Source: Nitrospirota bacterium
GTDB taxonomy: Bacteria; Nitrospirota; UBA9217
Reading direction: 5' to 3'
Length of the DNA stretch: 64,000 bases
Assembly (NCBI GenBank): GCA_023229435.1
Contig: JALNZF010000011.1
Location: forward strand, 30,901-94,900
Shown: in pieces, positions 36,320 to 44,910 of the stretch
How positions within the stretch are numbered: the stretch's first letter is position 1
Layout of the letters: every line of letters starts with the position of its first letter
Notes under the pieces: generated by a model
What the model was told of the DNA's origin: nothing
The model's input: only the letters and a program-made list of their open reading frames with translations
The model's database searches: none
Made by a program: the position numbers and the translations under genes

Positions 36320-37666
36320 ATGGTGACATCCTTTCATAAAAAAATGATCATCTCTCTTGTGCTGACGGCCTCATTTGTCCTCGGACGGGCGCCGGTCTAC
36401 GCACTCTCGCTCCAGGAGGCAAGGGAAGAGGCCCTTCAGGCCAACCTTGACATCAAGATATCACAGGAAAAGACGAGACAATCGGAATTTCTGTACCAGG
36501 AAAGCTTTACGAAATTCCTGCCGGTCTTGAGCCTGACGGGAAGAGGGTCCTATTATAACAACGAACAAGCCATCTATGTTCCGGGGGGCAGCTATGGTTT
36601 ATTTGTATTCGGCCCCATACCGTCCTCTGATGTCGTCATCCCCCTGACGGATAATGCGTTCTACAGCGGCGGGGTCAAGCTGCAGCAGCCGATTTTTCAG
36701 GGTGGGAGAATCTATTACTCCTACAAGGAAGATGAATCGAAGTCCACGGAGTCCCGCTGGGACGAAAAACAGACGATCCAGGACACTCTGCTCAATGTGG
36801 AAAAGGCGTATTCCCAGCTCCTGAAGGCGGAAGACCTGAAAAATTCAGCTGAGCAGCACAGGAACACGCTTGCCGCCAACCTGTCTGACGTGGAAAAATT
36901 ATTCAAGCACGGACGAGTGGCATATATTGATGTGCTCAAGGTGAAAGTCGAGGTCTCCCACGCCGAGGGACAACTCGTGAAGGCGACCAATGACGTTTCG
37001 GTTGCCGAAGGAAAGTTAAATCTGATCGTGAACCGCCCACTCGACCAGCCCGTTCAGCCGGTCCACTTCGATAAACCTCAACCGGTTACCGTGAACAGGG
37101 CGGATGCGAATGCGGTCGCAAAGTCGAATAATAAGGCCCTCTGTTCGGCGCGGGTAAAAAAAACGACCGCTTTGTATCAACGAAACGTAGCTGAGGCGGA
37201 TTACTACCCGAATATCAACCTGACCACTGAATACAGCGTGCAGACGGGCCAGCAGACGCTTCCGCCCAACGCATGGTCGGTGATGGTCAATCTGGATTGG
37301 CCGATCTGGCAATGGGGAGGCACAAAGAACAAGGTCGCCGCCGCCAGGGCGTATGAGCGACAGATGGAATTTACCGTAACCCTGCTCGAGAACCAGATAG
37401 CAGACGAGGTGAGAAGCAGCTTCTTTCTCATTGAGGAAGCGGACACAAGGATGGAAATAGACAATGAGGCGATCGCGCGGTCGGAAGAAAACCTGAGGAT
37501 TACCCAGATCGGGTTCGATCAGGGAAGGAAAACGTCAACCGACGTACTGGACGCCGAGGACCAATTGTCGAAGTCCCGCTCACTATATATCCAGGACCTG
37601 TATGATGCTCACAACGCGCGTGCCCAACTTCGGTACCTGATGGGCACGATGGAAACGAAACTCTGA
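36320..37666 (+). CDS. TolC-family outer-membrane efflux protein
   Basis: 448 residues with a signal peptide (hydrophobic MIISLVLTASFVLG, cleavage near VYA). Two OEP-type repeats follow: SLQEAREEALQANLDIKISQEKTRQSEFLYQESFTKFLPVLSLTG, then a long helical hairpin, VSHAEGQLVKATNDVSVAEGKLNLIV, a second strand block (ADYYPNINLTTEYSVQ) and a second helical hairpin ending DLYDAHNARAQLRYLMG. It forms the outer-membrane channel of a tripartite exporter with the HlyD-like protein 16 bases downstream. No ABC or RND pump gene is adjacent. Confidence 0.92.
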   Translation: MVTSFHKKMIISLVLTASFVLGRAPVYALSLQEAREEALQANLDIKISQEKTRQSEFLYQESFTKFLPVLSLTGRGSYYNNEQAIYVPGGSYGLFVFGPIPSSDVVIPLTDNAFYSGGVKLQQPIFQGGRIYYSYKEDESKSTESRWDEKQTIQDTLLNVEKAYSQLLKAEDLKNSAEQHRNTLAANLSDVEKLFKHGRVAYIDVLKVKVEVSHAEGQLVKATNDVSVAEGKLNLIVNRPLDQPVQPVHFDKPQPVTVNRADANAVAKSNNKALCSARVKKTTALYQRNVAEADYYPNINLTTEYSVQTGQQTLPPNAWSVMVNLDWPIWQWGGTKNKVAAARAYERQMEFTVTLLENQIADEVRSSFFLIEEADTRMEIDNEAIARSEENLRITQIGFDQGRKTSTDVLDAEDQLSKSRSLYIQDLYDAHNARAQLRYLMGTMETKL

Positions 37667-37682
37667 TCACCGTGCATCGGCC

Positions 37683-39929
37683 ATGACGACATCGACATCA
37701 ATTCCAGATTTGGAAATCATAAAAAGCACCGACCGCGTGGGTGTTCCGTATTGCCTGGTGAAAGCCCTCGCATCAGGCGAGATGTATACGCTGCGTGACA
37801 GAGAGTGTTTTCTGTTCGAGCAAATACGCGACGGCGTCGGGCTTCAGGAACTGCGGTCCCGGTTTGAAGCGCGCTATGCTGCAAACCTGGACATGGAACA
37901 GCTGGAGGCGTTTGTCCGGCACCTGGGACAATGCGGACTGATTCCACACAATGATTCCGAAAAGCCTTCCGTCTGGGAAAAATTCCAGTCAACGCCCGCT
38001 GAGGCGTGGACCCGCTGGAGATTATTCAATCCTGAAAAAGCCTCGATCTGGTTGTATAAACGCTTGAAGTGGTGCTACACACGTTCTTTCGGATATGCCG
38101 TCATTGCGCTTTTTATTCTGGCCGCGGGCATTGTTTTCTTCAACTGGGACGTCGTTCTTAAGGACCTGAAACTGCTCGTGATGCCTCTCAGGCTTATACA
38201 GATGTTCATCATTATGTATCTCTTCGTCAATTTCCCCCAGGAAATTGCGCGCGGCGTCACCGGCACGCATTTCGGGAATAATCCGTCAGAGTTTGGAATA
38301 TGGATTGTCTACGATATCATGCCCCGGTTTTACTGTATCAGCGAAATATTGGAATTGCGTGAAAAATCGCAGCGGAACTGGATACTTTTTTCTCCGGCCT
38401 TTTGCTCCGTCATTACCGGAAGCCTTGGAATTCTGCTCTGGAAACTGGCCGCCCCCGGCGTGTTTCTGCGAATGTTCGGTTTGTCAGTCGCCTTTCTCAG
38501 CACGATCGATTTAGTGGTAAGACTGAATGTTTTTTGGCCGAATGAAGGGTATTACATGCTCGCGAACTGGCTGCAGATACCCAATTTCAGACGCCGCGCG
38601 GTAAAGCAGTTTCAGGTGTGGGCGCTGCGCAAGCCGCTCCCTGAACCGTTGACCCTGAAGGAAAAACGGACGCTCGTCTCCTTCGGGACACTCACCTCCC
38701 TGCTGACCTTGCCCTGTCTCGCCGTTGTTGCCTATTACGGGGGGAAGATGCTCATTAACTCGTGGGCCGGATTGGGGGCTTTATTTTTTCTCGGCCTGAT
38801 CTCAATAAAATACAGAACAGGAATTTTCGCGCTAATAAGGGAGAGCAAAATGTTACAGTGGATTTCCAATATAAAATACCCGCACTTTAAAAAACTCGGC
38901 AAAACTCAGCTCGTTGCATTCTGGATCGTCGCGACGGTCGCGGTACTGTTATGCCCGTATCCCTACGAGGTCGGCGGACCTTTCAAGCTCCTTCCCCAGG
39001 AGCACATCGAACTTCACACAAAAGTGGCCGGAGAAGTGAAGGGAGTCCTGGTCAGGGAAAACAGCCAGGTCAAGAAGGGAGACGTACAGGCGATCATCGA
39101 TACCTATGCCCACAAAAAAAATCTTGATGCCGCGCAGGCGGATCTTGACAAGGCCCGCTATGACTTGAAACTGCTCGAGGGAGGCCGGCTTCCTGCGGAC
39201 ATCAAGAAGGCGGAACAGCAGATGGAAAGCGCGAAAACGCATGCAGAATACAGCAGAAAAGAGGAGGTCCGCCTCCGGGCCCTTTTCCGCGAGGGCGCCG
39301 TATCCCAGGAAGAATATGAAAACTCCCAGGGCAAGGCCGACGTGGATAAACAAAACCTGGAAGTTGCAAAGGCGAACCTGCAATCGGTCAAGGACTGGCC
39401 GCATCCTGAGGAAGTGGATGCGCAGAAGGCCACCGTCCGCGACCTGCAGGCCAAGGTCAAGTTCTATGAGGAAAACCTCCAGTCGACCCAACTGATCGCT
39501 CCCATTTCCGGAAGGGTCGTTACCCCGTACGTGGAAAGGAAGGTCGGACAGTTTCTCAAGGAGGGGGACCTCTTTGCCGAGTACGAAAACAAAGATACTA
39601 TCCAGGCGGAAATACAGATTCCCGAATTCGATATCGGCGAGGTGAAGGTTGGTTCCACGGTAAAAGTACGGCCGCAGGCCTATCCTACCCGGTTTTTTTA
39701 TGGGACCGTAGTGCTGATCGCTCCGACAGCGGCCCTTCAGAATCAAAACGACGCCTCCAGTTCAAAGGTCATCCGTGTCATCACGGAAATTCCGAACGCC
39801 AACCATGAGCTTTGGCCCGAAATGACCGGTGATGCAAAGATAAAGGGCGGATGGAAGCCCCTGAGCGTGGCGTTCTCGAAACCCATGGTGAGATTCTTCA
39901 TGGTTGAAGTCTGGTCATGGTTCCCGTGA
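37683..39929 (+). CDS. PqqD-like/M50-like/HlyD fusion with degenerate protease site
   Basis: 748 residues in three parts. Residues 15-85 resemble a PqqD/winged-helix domain (SGEMYTLRDRECFLFEQI, FVRHLGQCGLI). Residues about 120-440 are the multi-span membrane part of M50 (site-2 protease-like) exporter proteins. Residues about 445-748 are an HlyD adaptor: lipoyl halves flank a coiled coil (AQADLDKARYDLKLLEGG..) and end with QSTQLIAPISGRVV. The M50 metal motif HExxH reads Q186-E-I-A-R190, and the later DG motif reads PNEGYY, so both metal-ligand His residues and the Asp are gone. It therefore probably serves as a membrane anchor rather than a protease. It forms an export pair with TolC. Confidence 0.85.
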   Translation: MTTSTSIPDLEIIKSTDRVGVPYCLVKALASGEMYTLRDRECFLFEQIRDGVGLQELRSRFEARYAANLDMEQLEAFVRHLGQCGLIPHNDSEKPSVWEKFQSTPAEAWTRWRLFNPEKASIWLYKRLKWCYTRSFGYAVIALFILAAGIVFFNWDVVLKDLKLLVMPLRLIQMFIIMYLFVNFPQEIARGVTGTHFGNNPSEFGIWIVYDIMPRFYCISEILELREKSQRNWILFSPAFCSVITGSLGILLWKLAAPGVFLRMFGLSVAFLSTIDLVVRLNVFWPNEGYYMLANWLQIPNFRRRAVKQFQVWALRKPLPEPLTLKEKRTLVSFGTLTSLLTLPCLAVVAYYGGKMLINSWAGLGALFFLGLISIKYRTGIFALIRESKMLQWISNIKYPHFKKLGKTQLVAFWIVATVAVLLCPYPYEVGGPFKLLPQEHIELHTKVAGEVKGVLVRENSQVKKGDVQAIIDTYAHKKNLDAAQADLDKARYDLKLLEGGRLPADIKKAEQQMESAKTHAEYSRKEEVRLRALFREGAVSQEEYENSQGKADVDKQNLEVAKANLQSVKDWPHPEEVDAQKATVRDLQAKVKFYEENLQSTQLIAPISGRVVTPYVERKVGQFLKEGDLFAEYENKDTIQAEIQIPEFDIGEVKVGSTVKVRPQAYPTRFFYGTVVLIAPTAALQNQNDASSSKVIRVITEIPNANHELWPEMTGDAKIKGGWKPLSVAFSKPMVRFFMVEVWSWFP

Positions 39930-40139
39930 TCTTTTCCGGTTTCGGCCGGATTGCTGATTTTTCTCAAAAGAGAATTGATGTAACTCCTGAGTTATCCTTC
40001 CCGAACAGCTCTATCGGGGAACCGGATTCGCTCTCAGAACCGCTGGGTTATTGACGAAATTGGGAGACCATGTGCGTGCCCGAAAGCAGTTTCTATTATG
40101 AGACGGCGGATGGAAATGTCAAAACAAGGTGAGAACCGT

Positions 40140-42059
40140 ATGACTCCGTTTCGGAAGTTCTTTTTGGTTTTGATTGTGCCGTGTGTCTTTGCGGCTGCCC
40201 TGGCTGGCTGCAAAGGAGGAGGGAACGGTACACCGCCTTTTTCCCCGGGATTCCCGGAGTTCATTGTCTCCGGCACTGTAAGCGGAGCGTGGCCTGAGGG
40301 CGTCACGATAGCTTTCAGCAGCGCGGAAACCAGCACGGTTAGAATAACGGATGCCAAAGGTGATTTTCAATGGACAACGTTTTCGGCAGGGACCTATTCG
40401 GTCACCCCATCCCTGACAGGCTACACGTTTACTCCGGCAGACCAGACAATCGTCCTCAGCACCAACGAAACATTTACCCTGATCAACACTATGACACTGA
40501 GCAACTTTGTTTCCGCGTCGACCATGACTTCATACAGCATCTCGGGTTTCGTTACCTACGGCGGAACATACAGCGGACCGAATACGGGGGTCTACGTCGG
40601 CCTCTGGCAGGGGGGGCAACCGACTGGCCGCGGAACCAGCATTGCTTCAGCGGGAACGTACACGATCCGCGGCGTTCCAGCGGGGACCTACACCCTGAAC
40701 GCAGAGATGGATGTTCTCGGAACAGGGACGCGAAACGCGACAGACCCGTACGGTACGCTGACGCCGCTGACCGTGGCCGATAACCTGACCGGTTTGGACG
40801 TCATATTGAGCGACACCATCGTGATGCCGACAACTCCCGTGGGCCTCACCATCAATCCCGGCAATCAATCGGCGATCATCGCCTGGGTCGGCAATTATGA
40901 CGCAAACCGCAAGGAGACCGCAACGGCTTACAAAATTTACTGGGGGCCGAACGCGGGCTCTCCGACAGCAAGCATGGTCGTCCCTGCGTACGGCCGGCAG
41001 CTATACTTTCAGTCGATCCCCAACGGCACATACTCGTACCTGATATCCTCGATGGTCGGTACGTTTGAAAGCGTGTCCTCAGCCGTGATCGGCCCGGTGA
41101 CGATCGGCGCCGGGGCCGGAGCAAACACGATATCGGGCACGGTTACGATGCCCTCTACAACCACCGGCCCTCTATATGTGGGCGTCTATGACAGCAGCCA
41201 TTTTTATTTTACGAGGATGGATTCACCGTCAACGTCTCAACCCTACAGTGTTTCCGGAGTGCCGAACGGCGCTTATCAGTCCTTTGCCGTGGTCGACATG
41301 AACAACGACGGATTTCTCGATGCAGGAGATCTGAGCATCGGCGTCAAAAGCGCTTACCAGCTCCTTGACGTGAACAATGCCGACGTCTCCTGGGACACAA
41401 CGTTGCAGGACCAGAACGCCGCCGCCTATGTAAATACCAATCATTACCATTGGCTGACAGGCACGGATTTGAATGAATATTACAGTTTGAAGTTCGAAGT
41501 TGACGGCAATAAGAAGCGGCCGGTGAATGTCATTCTCTACTCCGGGGCGAATGTGCCGGTTCCCCTGGACATCATGAGACCTTCCTTGATCAATCCCCTG
41601 GCATTTGCCGCGTGGGTCAAGAGCGGTGTGACGGGAACAGCCATACCGGCTGCGGGCGATCTCTATCAATACAGGGTGTCCTATTCGGACGGCTCCTCGG
41701 AAATCCTGTCCGCAGCAGTGACCACGGTGCTGAACAATGATAATTTTGCGCAAAACCTGAGCGTTCAGTCGAACCCCTCGAGTACCGTTCCCACGTTTGC
41801 TTGGGACCCGCCCGCTTCGCCCCCGGCTTCCTATACCTATGCTCTTGAGGTTTTACCGCTCACTGACAGCTGGTACTGGCTTTATCCCCAGAACGTGATC
41901 GGCATGCCGAGTTCTGTTACGACGAGACAGTTTAACCTTGACGCTCAACAAGGGGTTCCTGCATCTCTTACGGCATGGACACCCTATGTTTGGACGGTTT
42001 TCGTGATGGACGCGAACAACAACGTGGCGCAATCCTTGACGAGCTATATCCCGCATTAA
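40140..42059 (+). CDS. Lipoprotein with repeated carboxypeptidase-regulatory-like/FnIII-like domains
   Basis: 639 residues from ATG 40140, preferred over 40098 because it gives a clean lipoprotein signal (KFFLVLIVPCVFAAALAGC) after AAGGTGAG. The mature part is beta-rich. It has two or three carboxypeptidase-regulatory-like units (SGTVSGAWPEGVTIAFSSAE, ISGFVTYGGTYSGPNTGVYV, ISGTVTMPSTTTGPLYVGVY), a fibronectin-III-like segment (PVGLTINPGNQSAIIAWVGN) and a calcium-loop-like DMNNDGFLDAGD. It is probably outer-membrane anchored and surface exposed. No enzymatic motif is seen. It follows the exporter by 210 bases and may or may not be linked to it. Confidence 0.75.
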   Translation: MTPFRKFFLVLIVPCVFAAALAGCKGGGNGTPPFSPGFPEFIVSGTVSGAWPEGVTIAFSSAETSTVRITDAKGDFQWTTFSAGTYSVTPSLTGYTFTPADQTIVLSTNETFTLINTMTLSNFVSASTMTSYSISGFVTYGGTYSGPNTGVYVGLWQGGQPTGRGTSIASAGTYTIRGVPAGTYTLNAEMDVLGTGTRNATDPYGTLTPLTVADNLTGLDVILSDTIVMPTTPVGLTINPGNQSAIIAWVGNYDANRKETATAYKIYWGPNAGSPTASMVVPAYGRQLYFQSIPNGTYSYLISSMVGTFESVSSAVIGPVTIGAGAGANTISGTVTMPSTTTGPLYVGVYDSSHFYFTRMDSPSTSQPYSVSGVPNGAYQSFAVVDMNNDGFLDAGDLSIGVKSAYQLLDVNNADVSWDTTLQDQNAAAYVNTNHYHWLTGTDLNEYYSLKFEVDGNKKRPVNVILYSGANVPVPLDIMRPSLINPLAFAAWVKSGVTGTAIPAAGDLYQYRVSYSDGSSEILSAAVTTVLNNDNFAQNLSVQSNPSSTVPTFAWDPPASPPASYTYALEVLPLTDSWYWLYPQNVIGMPSSVTTRQFNLDAQQGVPASLTAWTPYVWTVFVMDANNNVAQSLTSYIPH

Positions 42060-42194
42060 TGCCACGAACCGGAAAAGGAGGAGGGGCAGATTTCGAGCTC
42101 GGATGGACTTCGGGCGTTCCCTGTAGAGGAAATAACGGTGATGTGAATCGCCATAAGGTTCTATCGTGAACACGGCGAGGGCTGCGAATGAGTA

Positions 42195-42221
42195 AATGCC
42201 CGCCTTGTTGCAGGCGTGCAT
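42195..42221. terminator. Hairpin between convergent genes, possible terminator
   Basis: ATGCCCGCC-TTGTTGC-AGGCGTGCAT-type hairpin, related in sequence to 4330-4350 and likewise placed between convergent genes. No T tract. Confidence 0.35.
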
Positions 42222-42237
42222 CCGTTGTCTCATGAGG

Positions 42238-42636
42238 TTACTTTGCTGAAGTCATTTTTGCTTTGCATTCCGGGGACAGTTCATTTTCATGTCCTTTGAG
42301 ACACTGCAGTATCCGGCCGCCCCCGGGTTTGACATCCTTGCAGAATTTGGACATGTCATTTTTACACGCTTCAGTAAAATCCTGCACCTTTTGCTTTGCT
42401 GCGGCAAGGGTTTCCTTGCATCCGGCTGACAATTCGCTTGCATGTTCCTTCAAACAATTCGCGATTGCTCCTTCGCTCGGCTTGACGTCTTTGCAAAACT
42501 TTGCCACATCATCCGCACAGGGGCCTTTATTTTCCGCAGATACGCCCGTACCGGCATATAGACTCAAACAAAATAGTGCGACGATTACAGTAAATAATCT
42601 GATGCTGGTGCGAGATAATATCATCCTTCTTTTCAT
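42238..42636 (-). CDS. Secreted cysteine-rich GLG1-repeat protein
   Basis: 132 residues from the ATG at 42636, eight bases after AAGGAG; a start further upstream would add 11 basic residues. Signal peptide (IRLFTVIVALFCLSLYAG, cleavage near VSA). Then two Cys-rich GLG1-type repeats: CADDVAKFCKDVKPSEGAIANCLKEH and CKNDMSKFCKDVKPGGGRILQCLKGH, each with four Cys that likely pair in the periplasm. The role of bacterial members is unknown. It lies downstream of the carboxylesterase gene on the same strand. Confidence 0.87.
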   Translation of the reverse strand: MKRRMILSRTSIRLFTVIVALFCLSLYAGTGVSAENKGPCADDVAKFCKDVKPSEGAIANCLKEHASELSAGCKETLAAAKQKVQDFTEACKNDMSKFCKDVKPGGGRILQCLKGHENELSPECKAKMTSAK

Positions 42637-42700
42637 ACGTTTTCTCCTTTCCCGGTTTAGTAGTTTCAACGCCTAGTATGCTAACGATTATCGATGATTC

Positions 42701-44353
42701 TTATGGAATGGTGTCCCAAAAAGCGCAGTAGCTCTGTCGCAGGCCGAAGTCTGTGCTGATCGTTGAATCAAGGACAAGGTGCTGATCAGTCACGTCATCA
42801 TACAGCGGCCAGGCAACAATAGCTCCTGTTCCGTTCGGGGTTCCCGACAGTGCCATTCTCGACCAGTAGCCCATCATTGCCGCGGAAAGATCGGAGTCCT
42901 CGGTAGCAAAGCCCAGATAGGCAGGGAAGGTCCCAAAAACGTAAAACACCTCGAGGCCGTGATAGGAGCCCAGGGAAGCCCAGGGTTGTTGGAGAATCGG
43001 CGGTTTGCGCGTGAAATGATAGAGGTAAGCAGCGTTATTTGCAGCCGTGTGCGCGCGAACGGTCCTGCGGGTCGGCGCAATAAAAGTTCCATCCGTAAGA
43101 ATATTTTCGTACGCATTCTTTATAACCTCAACGGTGCTAAGATTGTTGATCACGTATTCATTAAGAATGTTGGTACATGAGGCATCCCCGTAAACCTGGG
43201 TCAATTCCGAAACCAGACTGGAATAGGCGGTTGATGGATCTGTCCACCAACCTGCGTCTTGAGCCTTCTGAACGTACAGCGAGCCCTCGTCCTGGTTTGT
43301 GCCCATGAGCAGCGGCACCGCAGCTTCCTTTCCTTGTATGTAAAGGTTTGCGGGTGTGTCGGTAAGCAGCTTGCCATCAATGGCAATAAGCTTGGCAATC
43401 TGGTCTCCCGGGGCTATCACTCCTGAATTATCCTGGGCCAATATCTCTTGCCAGGTCTTCGCGCGAAGGTTGGCCACGACTCCGGGTCCCGAGAAGCCGA
43501 ATTTTAACGCGAACTGGTCCCCGATCGCCTCGATACCAATTAGGCCGCGCAATTTTTCCAGCGGGGTTCCGCTCTCGGCGATGGCCCGATGAAAAAGACC
43601 TCCGGCGAGCGGAGAGACCATGAGTATGTGCACACTCAATGCTCCCGCGGACTCTCCAAAGATGGTCACATTTCCAGGGTCGCCGCCGAACGAGCTGATA
43701 TTATCGCGTACCCAGCGGAGTGCGTAAATCTGGTCCTTAAAACCGTAATTGCCTGACACGTGATCGGGGTCCTCGGCATCCAACTCGGAATTTGCGAAGA
43801 ACCCGAGCATGCCGAGACGGTAATTGATCGTCACGACTACGATATTTTGACTCCGCGCGAGATTCTCTCCGATGTTGGCGCTGTACGCCCCGGAGCCCAT
43901 GATCAGGCCGCCCCCATGGATCCAGACCATCACCGGCAGCGCATCGGACACAGATGTCGCAGGTGTCCAGACATTGAGATACAGGCAATCCTCGTCAATG
44001 GTGCCGCCGCCGCTCAGGTCGTTGAGTTGAGCGTCGATGTGTTGGGGACAGGGGTTGCCGTACGCCATAGCCGGCCGGATGGAAGGCCAGGAAGTAACTG
44101 CCTGCGGCGGCTTCCAGCGCAGATTTCCCGTTGGGGGCGCGGCATAGGGTATCCCGAGATAACTGCCGATCCCGCCGGAAACCTTACCCTGGATCTGACC
44201 CGCTGTTGTTACGATCAATCCCGTCCCGAGGTTGGTGGTTGTCGCGGGGGTTGGAGCGGGGGTTGCGTCATTCCCCTTACTTCCGCTGCTGCATGACATG
44301 AAAAATATAAGAGCGATGCAAAGGCTGATGGTCTTCAGTACTTGGCTTACCAT
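42701..44353 (-). CDS. Type B carboxylesterase lipoprotein
   Basis: 550 residues from the ATG at 44353, with AGAGGAG upstream; 39 further in-frame residues are not needed. Lipoprotein signal (LKTISLCIALIFFMSC) followed by a low-complexity Ala/Pro/Thr linker. Type B carboxylesterase features: YLGIPYAAPPTGNLRWKPP, EDCLYLNVWTP, WIHGGGLIMGSG (oxyanion), nucleophile Ser in FGESAGALS, and YHGLEVFYVFG with the catalytic His. It hydrolyses carboxyl esters in the envelope. It may belong with the extracellular lipid theme, but the distance from the operon makes this uncertain. Confidence 0.9.
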   Translation of the reverse strand: MVSQVLKTISLCIALIFFMSCSSGSKGNDATPAPTPATTTNLGTGLIVTTAGQIQGKVSGGIGSYLGIPYAAPPTGNLRWKPPQAVTSWPSIRPAMAYGNPCPQHIDAQLNDLSGGGTIDEDCLYLNVWTPATSVSDALPVMVWIHGGGLIMGSGAYSANIGENLARSQNIVVVTINYRLGMLGFFANSELDAEDPDHVSGNYGFKDQIYALRWVRDNISSFGGDPGNVTIFGESAGALSVHILMVSPLAGGLFHRAIAESGTPLEKLRGLIGIEAIGDQFALKFGFSGPGVVANLRAKTWQEILAQDNSGVIAPGDQIAKLIAIDGKLLTDTPANLYIQGKEAAVPLLMGTNQDEGSLYVQKAQDAGWWTDPSTAYSSLVSELTQVYGDASCTNILNEYVINNLSTVEVIKNAYENILTDGTFIAPTRRTVRAHTAANNAAYLYHFTRKPPILQQPWASLGSYHGLEVFYVFGTFPAYLGFATEDSDLSAAMMGYWSRMALSGTPNGTGAIVAWPLYDDVTDQHLVLDSTISTDFGLRQSYCAFWDTIP

Positions 44354-44542
44354 ACTTGATTTCTCCTCTTGGGCGAGTTTGTGCAGAGCCGAGAATGCCT
44401 GGCCCTGAAAAAGCCAGCCCGCATCATAATTGAAAACGCAACAACGAGTATCCCGCGAGACGTAAGACATTACGTTAAAAAAGTATCACACTTCCGGTAA
44501 AAAGGCAAGGTAATGCCAGTCGAGTGTCAAGCCAGTCGAGGC

Positions 44543-44697
44543 AGGCGGAATGGCCGCAAGTCAAGGAAGCGGCGCTGGAGTCTGGCCTCTGCATACATAT
44601 CCAGGAGCTGTATCTCCCAATACCTTCGGGCATGAAAGAGGCGTGAAGTCTCTCCTCGGTCTCGATCCGATCTTTGAAGCGAATGAGGGGATACTCA
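44543..44697 (+). pseudogene. Decayed fragment of hypE
   Basis: About 155 bases closely similar (roughly four in five positions by eye) to hypE 3842-3996. One frame reads EAALESGLCIHIQELYLPIP.. to a stop, against EAALESGLCIRIQEPSLPIP.. in HypE. After a frameshift it continues LLGLDPIFEANEGILI, against LLGLDPIFVANEGILI. It has no start and no flanking hyp genes. It is therefore a remnant of a second hypE, not a gene. The rest of the 44354-44910 gap holds nothing else I can support. Confidence 0.88.
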
Positions 44698-44910
44698 TTT
44701 AAACTCTTCAACCTGCCGCTTCATATCGCCACAAAAGCAATCAACTTCAATAAAACAGATCAACATTTCGGACAGTATCAAGAATCGCTTTACAAGTACA
44801 ATCAATTAATGTATCACTATGGGGAAACCTCGCGATAGCGGTCAAACTTCAGATAGAGAACCGGCTTTTTCTAAATTATTGTACGAAGTAGTGGTTTCGT
44901 ATAAGCCATC

